From Gammaproteobacteria bacterium (lineage in GTDB: Bacteria; Pseudomonadota; Gammaproteobacteria; Coxiellales; Coxiellaceae), in NCBI GenBank assembly GCA_021774015.1, contig JAJFJO010000330.1:1-5135 (forward strand): a DNA stretch of 5,135 nucleotides, given 5' to 3'. Below, one piece after another: positions 1 through 5,135 of this stretch. The notes below the pieces were generated by a model that was not told the DNA's origin, ran no database searches, and was given only the letters and a program-made list of their open reading frames with translations. Every line of letters begins with the position of its first letter. Positions within the stretch are counted from its first letter, which is position 1. Made by a program: the position numbers and the translations under genes.

Positions 1-171
1 AGTGAATTTTTATTGGAGCATGGAGCTGTTGATATGATTGTTGACCGTCGGGAAATGCGTGATGCTGTCACACGGTTGGTTGCTAAACTGCAAAATCGGG
101 ATGCTGCGGTTGCAGCAACTGCTATTCCTGCGCCTACCGAAGAAGAATCCACCGCTGAGGCAACCGATTAA
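1..171 (+). CDS. accD: Acetyl-CoA carboxylase carboxyltransferase subunit beta, C-terminal end (partial)
   Basis: Only the last 56 codons are inside the window; the 5' part lies upstream. The frame opens with SEFLLEHGAVDMIVDRREMR, which matches the end of the AccD carboxyltransferase domain (E. coli has a closely similar SEFLIEKGAIDMIV segment). It then continues into a short tail rich in Ala, Pro and Glu that ends TAEATD before TAA at 169-171. AccD pairs with AccA to form the cytoplasmic carboxyltransferase that moves CO2 from biotin-BCCP to acetyl-CoA, making malonyl-CoA for fatty-acid synthesis. The zinc-ribbon N-terminus and catalytic core cannot be checked here. The accD-folC neighbourhood is standard in gammaproteobacteria and supports the call. 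The tail is variable in the family, so its composition is not remarkable. Confidence 0.93.
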   Translation, partial: SEFLLEHGAVDMIVDRREMRDAVTRLVAKLQNRDAAVAATAIPAPTEEESTAEATD

Positions 172-172
172 T

Positions 173-1456
173 ATGGCACAGTCATTAGAGGATTGGTTAC
201 AGACTATTGCATCCATTCATCACTCTGCGATTGACCTTGGTTTGCAGCGTATACAGCCTTTGGTTGATTCCTTAGGTTTGTCGCGCTTTGACTGCCCCGT
301 TATTATGGTGGCAGGCACTAATGGTAAAGGCTCTTGTGTGCGTTATTTGGAATCGATCTATTTGCATGCGGGTTATCGAGTCGGCGCTTATACATCCCCT
401 CATTTATTAGAGTTTAACGAACGACTACGAATTAATAATGACAATATCAGCGATGCTGAATTAACAGCGGCTTTTGCGCAAATACAGAGCGTGCGCGGTG
501 ATATGTCGTTAAGTTTTTTTGAGTTTACGACATTAGCTATTTTATCTATCCTAAAAAACAAAGCACTGGATGTGATTATTCTAGAGGTGGGTTTAGGTGG
601 TCGATTGGATGCGGTTAACTGTGTTGAACCTGATGTGTCTATTATCACGAGTATTGATATCGACCATGTTGCGTGGTTGGGGCCTGATCGTGAATCCATT
701 GGTAAGGAAAAAGCAGGTATTTTTCGAGAGAAAAAGCCAGCTGTGTGTGGTGATTTAAATCCGCCACAGAGTGTTTTGGCAGCGGCGAAAACAATGAATG
801 TTTCGTTAAAGTGTTATCAACGTGATTATTTTGTTGGAGAAACAGATAACGACTGGCACTGGAGTTGCGCCACCAACGAGCATCATCAATTACCTATTCC
901 AAAACTTGCTTTGCAAAATGCAGCAACCAGCTTAATGGCCTTAGAGTTATTGCAAGATCGTTTGCCTGTGTCTTACAAATCGATACAGCATGGCGTTGCA
1001 AAAGCTCAGTTGTCGGGACGATTTGAAACCGTGACTTGTGCGGGTATTCCTCTTATTTTGGACGTTGCTCACAATCCTGCCTCAGTGTCTTTGTTGGCTG
1101 AAACGCTGCAGTCCAAACCCGTTAGGGGTAAAACGTTAGCTGTGGTAGCTATGCTTGAGGATAAACCCCTCAAAGAATCATTAAAAGCTATGCTGCCTAT
1201 TATCGATGATTGGTGTGTTGCTGAATTAGAAGAGGATATTGTTAGAAAAGCTGATGCAATAGTGTTGATGAATATTCTAAAAGAACTCGGCGTGAAAAGT
1301 TGTTATAATCTGGGTTCAGTGTCTGAAGCAATGGCTTCAGCATTGAGTAAATGCAGCAAAGAACATGATGATAGGGTGGTCGTTTTTGGTTCTTTCCATA
1401 CAGTGGCACAGGCCAAACGATACTTGACTAACAACATAGCGGAGGTGGTGTTATGA
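173..1456 (+). CDS. folC: Folylpolyglutamate synthase / dihydrofolate synthase
   Basis: This 427-residue protein, close to the roughly 420 residues of E. coli FolC, is a cytoplasmic Mur-ligase-type ATP-dependent enzyme. It adds glutamate to dihydropteroate and to reduced folates; bifunctionality is inferred from gammaproteobacterial relatives. Visible motifs in order are the P-loop AGTNGKGS (residues 47-54), TSPHLLEFNERLRI (74-87, folate-binding loop), EVGLGGRLDAVN (138-149), DHVAWLGPDRESIGKEKAGI (164-183), SGRFE (281-285), LDVAHNPAS (296-304) and the C-terminal FGSFHTVAQ (405-413). K180 is the likely carbamylated lysine of the family. The ATG at 173 is chosen because family similarity begins at once (SLEDWL, then IDLGLQRIQ) and it lies 1 nt after the accD stop. 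An upstream in-frame ATG at 38 would lie inside accD. The ribosome site is weak (GAGG at 157-160, 12 nt away), so coupling to accD translation is likely. The end overlaps the next gene by 4 nt. Confidence 0.97.
   Translation: MAQSLEDWLQTIASIHHSAIDLGLQRIQPLVDSLGLSRFDCPVIMVAGTNGKGSCVRYLESIYLHAGYRVGAYTSPHLLEFNERLRINNDNISDAELTAAFAQIQSVRGDMSLSFFEFTTLAILSILKNKALDVIILEVGLGGRLDAVNCVEPDVSIITSIDIDHVAWLGPDRESIGKEKAGIFREKKPAVCGDLNPPQSVLAAAKTMNVSLKCYQRDYFVGETDNDWHWSCATNEHHQLPIPKLALQNAATSLMALELLQDRLPVSYKSIQHGVAKAQLSGRFETVTCAGIPLILDVAHNPASVSLLAETLQSKPVRGKTLAVVAMLEDKPLKESLKAMLPIIDDWCVAELEEDIVRKADAIVLMNILKELGVKSCYNLGSVSEAMASALSKCSKEHDDRVVVFGSFHTVAQAKRYLTNNIAEVVL
1441..1445 (+). promoter_or_regulatory. Ribosome binding site of the dedD-like gene
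   Basis: GGAGG lies inside the last codons of folC, 7 nt before the ATG at 1453 that overlaps the folC stop as ATGA. A second ATG at 1457 is 11 nt away and out of frame with the first, so this strong site supports the start at 1453. Confidence 0.7.
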
Positions 1457-2262
1457 ATGTAAAAGCAAAACAACGTATTATTGGTGGTTTAGTATTATTG
1501 GCAGTTCTGGCCATCTTTTTACCGGTATTATTTCATAGTTCTCGGCCCTCTGAGCAACTAAAGTTATCAACGAATATTCCTAAACAACCGGCAAGTCCCA
1601 ATGTTCAATTGCAACTGCCCGCGGCAAGTCAAGCTGCGACCGCTGCAAGCACGCAAGAGACTGTCCCCTCTAGCATGAACACGATGCAGGCAGAAGGACA
1701 GGATTTTGCCGCACCAGCAGATATGACACCTAATAGAAATAAGCAAGCTGCGTCAGCTATACCCAACACAAAAGTTAAAACAGTGAACTTGACGAAGACT
1801 CAGGCGCATCAATCAAAAAAACCATCAGTTAAAACAACAGCGACAAAAACTCGAGCTAAGCATGCGAAAACAAAAGTGATGGCTAAAGCCGCACCCAAAG
1901 TGAACAAGCCGGTCGCTAAAAAAATAACTAAAAAAACGGTTGCTAGAAAGCCCGCGGTAAAAAAAGCAAATGCGACTGCACTTACTAGTAGATCGACAAA
2001 CCCAGTGGCGACTAGTATGCCAAAAGCCTGGGTTGTGCAAATAGCGAGTTTTTCAGATCGCTCCAATGCGACACGCTTGATGAAGAAACTGCGTGCTAAA
2101 GGTTTTGATACCTACATTCGTACGGGTGCACTAAAAACAGGGAAATCCGTCTCACGTGTTTATGTGGGGCCGGAAATTCAACGAGTGAAAATCAAAAGAA
2201 TTCAACGTAAGCTTAAGCGAGAATTCAAATTGAATGGTATAATTCGACAATATAAGGTGTAG
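1453..2262 (+). CDS. dedD: DedD-like SPOR-domain cell-division protein
   Basis: This 269-residue protein has three parts. A short basic N-terminus (KAKQR) leads into a single hydrophobic segment at about residues 9-27 (IIGGLVLLAVLAIFLPVLF), giving a signal-anchor with the rest in the periplasm. A long disordered linker follows (about 30-190), first rich in Gln, Ala and Pro, then extremely rich in Lys, Ala, Thr and Val (about 107-173). A SPOR domain closes the protein (about 191-269), starting WVVQIASFSDRSNATRLMKK and containing RVYVGP (235-240). SPOR domains bind denuded glycan strands at the division septum, and DedD promotes constriction in E. coli. The family usually has about 220 residues; the extra length is in the linker. 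Placement between folC and cvpA is the usual one for dedD. The 4-nt overlap with folC implies coupled translation. The SPOR call is firm; the dedD symbol rests on gene order plus topology. Confidence 0.88.
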   Translation: MNVKAKQRIIGGLVLLAVLAIFLPVLFHSSRPSEQLKLSTNIPKQPASPNVQLQLPAASQAATAASTQETVPSSMNTMQAEGQDFAAPADMTPNRNKQAASAIPNTKVKTVNLTKTQAHQSKKPSVKTTATKTRAKHAKTKVMAKAAPKVNKPVAKKITKKTVARKPAVKKANATALTSRSTNPVATSMPKAWVVQIASFSDRSNATRLMKKLRAKGFDTYIRTGALKTGKSVSRVYVGPEIQRVKIKRIQRKLKREFKLNGIIRQYKV

Positions 2263-2264
2263 CA

Positions 2265-2798
2265 ATGCAGCACTGGTATTCTCTCAATTGGTTTGATTTT
2301 ACGATTATTGGTGTCGTATTGCTGTCTATTCTTGTCAGCCTGTATCGTGGCTTATTGAGAGAAGTCCTTTCATTAATTACTTGGGTTTTTGCACTATTAG
2401 CCGCACTGAAATTTGCAGAGCCTTTGGGTAAAGAGTTTGGTGAGCATTTAGGCTCGCCGATGCTGCTGTATGTTGTGGGCTTTGTGATTGTTTTTATTAT
2501 CGTGTTGATTATTGGTTTATTTGTTAATCTCATGATTAAATATTTAGTTAACAAGGTCGGAGCAGGTTTTTTTGATCGTTTCTTTGGCGCGATATTTGGC
2601 GCTGCGCGTGGAATTTTATTGGTGGCAATCGTGTTGATGTTTTTGAATGTGAGTGCAATCAGTGAGGCGAAGTGGTTAAAACAATCTGAAATCGCACCGT
2701 TATTTCAACCTATGGTAACATGGCTGGAAACGTTCTTACCGAAGCAAATTAAACAGGTGTCGGAGTGGATTTCCGGTTATAGCAAACTTAAAAGTTAA
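2265..2798 (+). CDS. cvpA: CvpA family inner-membrane protein
   Basis: This 177-residue protein is slightly longer than E. coli CvpA (about 162) and has the same layout. It starts with NWFDFTIIGVVLLSILVSLYRG, the conserved first helix and following YRG turn, then LREVLSLITW. Four hydrophobic helices are visible at about residues 11-28, 32-50, 66-92 and 106-128. The conserved segment FFDRFFGAIFGAARG (102-116) lies before the last helix. The tail after about residue 130 is polar and amphipathic. CvpA was named for its need in colicin V production, and relatives have been linked to envelope stress and bile resistance; the molecular activity is not established. Translation likely starts at ATG 2265, 2 nt after the dedD stop, with AAGG at 2254-2257 as ribosome site. 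The cvpA-purF pairing is classic in gammaproteobacteria and supports the assignment. Confidence 0.93.
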   Translation: MQHWYSLNWFDFTIIGVVLLSILVSLYRGLLREVLSLITWVFALLAALKFAEPLGKEFGEHLGSPMLLYVVGFVIVFIIVLIIGLFVNLMIKYLVNKVGAGFFDRFFGAIFGAARGILLVAIVLMFLNVSAISEAKWLKQSEIAPLFQPMVTWLETFLPKQIKQVSEWISGYSKLKS

Positions 2799-2810
2799 GT
2801 GGTTTATTAC

Positions 2811-4361
2811 ATGTGTGGAATAGTCGGCTCTATTACGTCTGGTCGTGTCAATCAAGAACTCTATGATGCATTAACCATTGTTCAGCATCGCGGGCAAGAT
2901 GCTGCAGGTATTATGACCTGTGAAGGTGCGCGTGTATTTCTGCGTAAATCTAATGGCTTGGTGCGTGATGCGATTCGTCATGCACATATGTTGCGTCTGC
3001 GTGGCAATATGGGTATTGGTCATGTGCGTTACCCGACAGCTGGTTCAGAATCGTCTTCGGAGTCACAGCCTTTCTATGTGAACTCACCTTATGGCTTGAG
3101 TATTGTTCATAATGGTAACTTAACAAATACGCGTGAGTTAGCGACAGACTTGCGAGTAAATGACCTGCGACACCTGAACACGAGTTCAGACTCTGAAGTA
3201 TTATTAAATGTATTAGCCTATGAATTACAAAAGTATGCAGAACACACTTTAACAACAGCGGCATTAGAAACGGCACTAAAGCAAGTTTACAAGCGTGTTA
3301 GAGGGGCCTTTGCGGGTATTGTTATGATCAGTGGTTATGGTTTATTAGCGTTTAGAGATCCTAATGGCATTCGCCCGCTAGTCTACGGTTGGCGCGAGAC
3401 GGAGCAAGGCAAGCATTATATGGTGGCATCGGAAACGATTGCGTTAGATGCGCTTGGCTATCATTTAGAAGCCGACGTTAAGCCGGGAGAAGCTATTTTT
3501 ATTGACGAGAGCACGCGCAGCATCCAGCACTTTATGTGTGTGGATAAGCCAGAGCATCGTCCGTGTCTCTTCGAATATATTTATTTGGCGCGGCCGGATT
3601 CTGTGGTTGATAACATTCCAATTTATCAAGCACGATTGGCGATGGGTGAAAAACTAGCAAAAAAAATACTACGTGAACGCCCTGATCATGATGTCGATGT
3701 TGTGATCCCCATTCCTGATACGAGTCGGACTGCGGCTATTACTGTTGCGCAAGGGTTGGATGTTAAATATTCTGAAGGCTTTGTAAAAAATCGTTATATT
3801 GGTCGAACCTTTATTATGCCAGAGCAACAAATGCGTCGTAGTTCTGTGCGCATGAAGTTAAATGCGATTAAAGCTGAGTTCAAGAATAAAAATGTACTGC
3901 TTGTCGATGATTCTATTGTGCGAGGCACAACATCACGTGAAATTATTCGTATGGCGCGTGAAGCGGGTGCTAAAAAAGTGTATTTTGCATCAGCTGCTCC
4001 GGAAGTTCGTTTTCCTAATGTATATGGAATCGATATGCCTAATGCGAAGGAGCTTGTTGCACATAACCGGTCTGCTGAGGACGTATGTAAGCACATTGGT
4101 GCAGATTGGTTGGTGTTTCAAAAATTACAATATGTTTGCGATGCAATTAATTCAGCTGCGAAATCTGAAGAAGATAGGATTGAACGTTTTGAAGACTCTA
4201 TTTTTACAGGTGATTATATTACGGGTGATGTTGATCAAGCTTATTTGGATTATATTGCGTCGCTGCGCAGTGAGGGTGCTAAACAAAAACGCCAAGGCAG
4301 CCTTGATGAAAATGATGAGCTTAATGACTTAGTAGAAGCAGATAAACACTGCTCGGAGTAG
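2811..4361 (+). CDS. purF: Amidophosphoribosyltransferase (glutamine PRPP amidotransferase)
   Basis: This 516-residue cytoplasmic enzyme, close to E. coli PurF (505), catalyses the first step of purine synthesis: PRPP plus glutamine gives phosphoribosylamine. The N-terminal glutaminase domain starts MCGIVGSI, so removal of Met exposes the catalytic Cys2. Other glutaminase residues are R74 in HVRYPT, N102-G103 in HNGNL and D127 in SSDSE. The phosphoribosyltransferase domain shows EYIYLARPDS (255-264), the flexible loop KNRYIGRTFI (326-335) and the PRPP-binding VLLVDDSIVRGTTS (362-375). There is no propeptide and no obvious Fe-S cluster cysteine set, so it is the E. coli type. A GTG at 2799 directly after the cvpA stop would add MVYY in front of Met-Cys and block the nucleophile, so ATG 2811 is preferred. 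The ribosome site is weak (TAAGTGG, 2796-2802), suggesting coupling to cvpA. The tail after about 490 is polar and variable. Confidence 0.98.
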   Translation: MCGIVGSITSGRVNQELYDALTIVQHRGQDAAGIMTCEGARVFLRKSNGLVRDAIRHAHMLRLRGNMGIGHVRYPTAGSESSSESQPFYVNSPYGLSIVHNGNLTNTRELATDLRVNDLRHLNTSSDSEVLLNVLAYELQKYAEHTLTTAALETALKQVYKRVRGAFAGIVMISGYGLLAFRDPNGIRPLVYGWRETEQGKHYMVASETIALDALGYHLEADVKPGEAIFIDESTRSIQHFMCVDKPEHRPCLFEYIYLARPDSVVDNIPIYQARLAMGEKLAKKILRERPDHDVDVVIPIPDTSRTAAITVAQGLDVKYSEGFVKNRYIGRTFIMPEQQMRRSSVRMKLNAIKAEFKNKNVLLVDDSIVRGTTSREIIRMAREAGAKKVYFASAAPEVRFPNVYGIDMPNAKELVAHNRSAEDVCKHIGADWLVFQKLQYVCDAINSAAKSEEDRIERFEDSIFTGDYITGDVDQAYLDYIASLRSEGAKQKRQGSLDENDELNDLVEADKHCSE

Positions 4362-4407
4362 GCAGCTGCTCAGCATCGATAAGAAATATCACTTTAGATT
4401 CTTTTAT

Positions 4408-4441
4408 ACTGCCTTGTCATCCTGACTGCCTTGTCATCTTG
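4408..4441. repeat. 17-bp tandem duplication
   Basis: ACTGCCTTGTCATCCTG at 4408-4424 is followed immediately by ACTGCCTTGTCATCTTG at 4425-4441, with a single difference (C4422 against T4439). The second copy forms the left shoulder of the palindromic repeat that follows. This suggests that one edge of the element was duplicated, or that one copy is the remnant of a second, truncated element. Confidence 0.85.
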
Positions 4442-4480
4442 GAAACGAGTGCGAGCGAGTTATCCAGGATCCAGTGCTTC
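4431..4480. repeat. Palindromic intergenic repeat (dispersed-element type)
   Basis: ATCTTGGA (4436-4443) pairs with TCCAGGAT (4463-4470) in an 8-bp stem with one G-T wobble; AAC (4444-4446) with GTT (4459-4461) can extend it around an A bulge. The loop holds the interlocked word CGAGTGCGAGCGAGT. The upstream duplicate has C where this copy has the wobble T, so the ancestral stem was probably perfect. The GTCATCyTGG...CCAGGATCCAGTGCTTC layout resembles small palindromic elements scattered through intergenic regions of several intracellular bacteria. Copy number elsewhere in this genome cannot be seen here. Confidence 0.55.
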
Positions 4481-4486
4481 TTTAGG

Positions 4487-4517
4487 CTAGAAAACGCGTT
4501 TCAACTGCGTTTTCTAG
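4487..4517. repeat. Perfect 11-bp inverted repeat (hairpin)
   Basis: CTAGAAAACGC (4487-4497) and GCGTTTTCTAG (4507-4517) are exact reverse complements around the 9-nt loop GTTTCAACT. It is the strongest hairpin in the window. It could act as a transcript end or mRNA-stabilising structure for the purF operon, but no uninterrupted T tract follows on either strand, so it is not called a terminator. It may be part of the same element as the palindrome just upstream. Confidence 0.75.
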
Positions 4518-4574
4518 GTTTAATACTGACACCCAACTAATTGAAAAGACAGAAGAACCCTAATCGGTCAAATA

Positions 4575-4583
4575 TGCTATATT
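4575..4583 (+). promoter_or_regulatory. Possible extended -10 promoter of the small secreted-protein gene
   Basis: TGCTATATT fits an extended -10 box (TGn then TATATT, five of six matches to TATAAT). The position where a -35 box would fall (about 4555-4560, GAACCC) is not a match, as is tolerated for extended -10 promoters. Transcription would begin near 4590 and leave a leader of about 25 nt before the presumed start codon. Confidence 0.35.
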
Positions 4584-4598
4584 TTCACTTATCGTAAG

Positions 4599-4604
4599 TT
4601 AAGG
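4599..4604 (+). promoter_or_regulatory. Ribosome binding site of the small secreted-protein gene
   Basis: TTAAGG lies 9 nt before the ATT at 4614 and 6 nt before the ATT at 4611. No ATG, GTG or TTG occupies either position. The site argues that a start codon used to be, or still is, at one of these ATT triplets rather than at the ATG at 4641, which is 36 nt away. Confidence 0.4.
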
Positions 4605-4613
4605 CTGTTTATT

Positions 4614-4967
4614 ATTAACAAGCTCTTGAATATATTCGCTATGGCGTTTGCTCTAGTATGGTTTAGCCCAGCTATGGCTGCCTCTAACTCAGCTCCCCCC
4701 TGTGTTAGGATGGTGTTAGCTTATTTAGACTCAAATTCGTATTGAACAACCTATGTGTGTTATTACAAGGGTTCCGGGGTTAGGACTCGTCATGGGTATG
4801 TTTTCCCGGAATATAAAGGTTGTTATAAAAGCACAGCGCCGTGCAAGGTGAGGGGGCTTACACCTTCGGTGTGTACTATCGTTTCCATTCAGCGCACCAT
4901 GCATTGCACCGCTGTTTATATAGCACGTGGCGTCCGATGCCCTACTAAGTACTATTCTTGCCGATAA
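4614..4967 (+). pseudogene. Interrupted gene for a small exported cysteine-rich protein, family unknown
   Basis: Reading from ATT 4614, the frame gives a typical Sec signal peptide: Lys at residue 3, a hydrophobic core (about 7-17, IFAMAFALVWF), then SPAMA before a cleavage site at 22/23. The frame stops at TGA (4743-4745, codon 44) and continues open in the same frame for 73 codons to TAA at 4965-4967. The whole frame has 117 positions. The predicted mature part carries eight cysteines (30, 49, 70, 77, 87, 98, 109, 116), fitting four disulphides, and many Tyr, Lys and Arg residues. One cysteine lies before the stop and seven after it, so the halves look like one protein. I do not recognise a family. 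Two lesions, ATG to ATT and a nonsense TGA, make decay most likely. Alternatives are a live gene with an ATT start and recoded TGA, a sequence error, or a chance frame; the signal peptide argues against the last. A further frameshift is possible because another frame also looks protein-like after about 4829. Confidence 0.45.
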
Positions 4968-4982
4968 GTCGGCTTAGTAGGC
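4939..4982. repeat. Nested inverted repeat at the end of the cysteine-rich frame
   Basis: CCTACTAAG (4941-4949) is the exact reverse complement of CTTAGTAGG (4973-4981), and G4939 can pair with C4982 around a bulge. Inside lies a second stem, GCCGA (4960-4964) with TCGGC (4969-4973), around the loop TAAG that contains the stop codon; the two stems compete for C4973. There is no T tract, so termination is only a possibility. Confidence 0.6.
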
Positions 4983-4983
4983 A

Positions 4984-5135
4984 ATGCTCATTAATATCGA
5001 TACAGGAGTCACCGCATCAGAAAAATTTTGCTTAATATGGGTTATCAAATCAGCTGTAAACGAGTTTAAGGTTGAAGTTCGTGAATTTTTGTATTTATTT
5101 TGTGTGTATTGGATGTTGTTCTTGCGCCATCAGTG
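4984..5135 (+). CDS. Possible open reading frame running off the window end, unknown
   Basis: The frame from ATG 4984 stays open for 50 complete codons to the window edge. It begins MLINIDTGVTASEKF and later holds a hydrophobic aromatic stretch (LYLFCVYWMLFL). I recognise no family. The ribosome site is poor: an AGG directly precedes the start at only 2 nt. The better AGGAG at 5004-5008 lies inside the frame and has no in-frame ATG at a suitable distance. An open frame of this length can arise by chance in AT-rich DNA, so the call is weak. Confidence 0.15.
   Translation, partial: MLINIDTGVTASEKFCLIWVIKSAVNEFKVEVREFLYLFCVYWMLFLRHQ

Larger units (their letters stand above)
4362..4610. other. 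Intergenic region after purF with repeats and hairpins
   Basis: No coding region is supported on either strand. The stretch holds a 17-bp tandem duplication, a palindromic repeat and a perfect hairpin, each listed separately. A weak 6-bp stem overlaps the purF stop (4356-4361 with 4366-4371) but has no T tract, so no classic intrinsic terminator for the operon can be named. Confidence 0.6.

Noticed and set aside
38..172. N-terminal extension of folC by 45 codons from an upstream ATG
   Set aside because: It lies wholly inside the accD reading frame, and FolC similarity starts at the ATG at 173.
1809..2066. Minus-strand frames opposite the dedD linker
   Set aside because: They are the antisense of a Lys/Ala-rich low-complexity stretch, which gives long open but meaningless hydrophobic frames.
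2799..2810. GTG start for purF directly after the cvpA stop
   Set aside because: It would add MVYY before Met-Cys and hide the catalytic N-terminal cysteine.
3862..4332. 156-codon plus-strand frame inside purF
   Set aside because: It overlaps the conserved PRPP-binding and C-terminal parts of PurF in another frame and shows no recognisable domain.
4381..4405. AAGAA/TTCTT stem followed by a few T as purF terminator
   Set aside because: The stem is five A-T-rich base pairs around a 13-nt loop, too weak for an intrinsic terminator.
4743..4800. TGA as a selenocysteine codon with a SECIS element
   Set aside because: No convincing stem-loop with the expected spacing follows the TGA, and nothing in the protein suggests a redox enzyme. 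Nonsense mutation is simpler.
5004..5066. A second small signal-peptide gene after AGGAG, reading from ATC 5016 (RKILLN)
   Set aside because: There is no start codon and the frame ends at TAA after 16 further codons. The resemblance to another decayed start is too slight to annotate.
5081..5135. GTG start with a short Cys-rich hydrophobic frame (NFCIYFVCIGCCSC) running off the end
   Set aside because: Only 18 codons are visible; TAAGG at 5067-5071 is suitably placed, but the frame is too short to judge.

Overview
The window looks like chromosomal DNA from a gammaproteobacterium of moderate to low GC. The gene order accD-folC-dedD-cvpA-purF is the one known from E. coli, Pseudomonas and Legionella relatives. 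The products are easily recognised from conserved motifs, and all genes lie on the plus strand. The GTCATC...GGATCCAGTGCTTC-type repeat after purF reminds me of dispersed palindromes in host-associated gammaproteobacteria and other intracellular bacteria. That is only an impression, so the genus is left open.

Positions 1-4361 hold a compact run of genes with almost no intergenic DNA. They are the 3' end of accD (acetyl-CoA carboxylase carboxyltransferase beta), folC (folylpolyglutamate/dihydrofolate synthase), a dedD-like SPOR-domain cell-division protein with an unusually long Lys/Ala-rich linker, cvpA (membrane protein) and purF (amidophosphoribosyltransferase). Gaps are 1 nt (accD/folC), a 4-nt ATGA overlap (folC/dedD), 2 nt (dedD/cvpA) and 12 nt (cvpA/purF). 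This points to one transcript with translational coupling, linking fatty-acid, folate and purine synthesis with envelope and division functions. Any main promoter would lie upstream of the window.

Positions 4362-4610 are intergenic. They hold a 17-bp tandem duplication, a palindromic dispersed-type repeat and a perfect 11-bp hairpin, with near-identical TTTA(A)TACTG words on either side. I see no classic terminator with a T tract.

Positions 4575-4967 hold the most interesting item: what appears to be a small exported cysteine-rich protein gene. It has an extended -10 promoter-like site, a TAAGG ribosome binding site, a good signal peptide with an AMA cleavage site and eight cysteines. Where ATG is expected there is ATT, and an in-frame TGA falls after codon 43. 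It is most likely a decaying pseudogene, or less likely a recoded gene. I recognise no family. Positions 4968-5135 contain a nested inverted repeat and an open frame running off the end, neither of which can be assigned a function.
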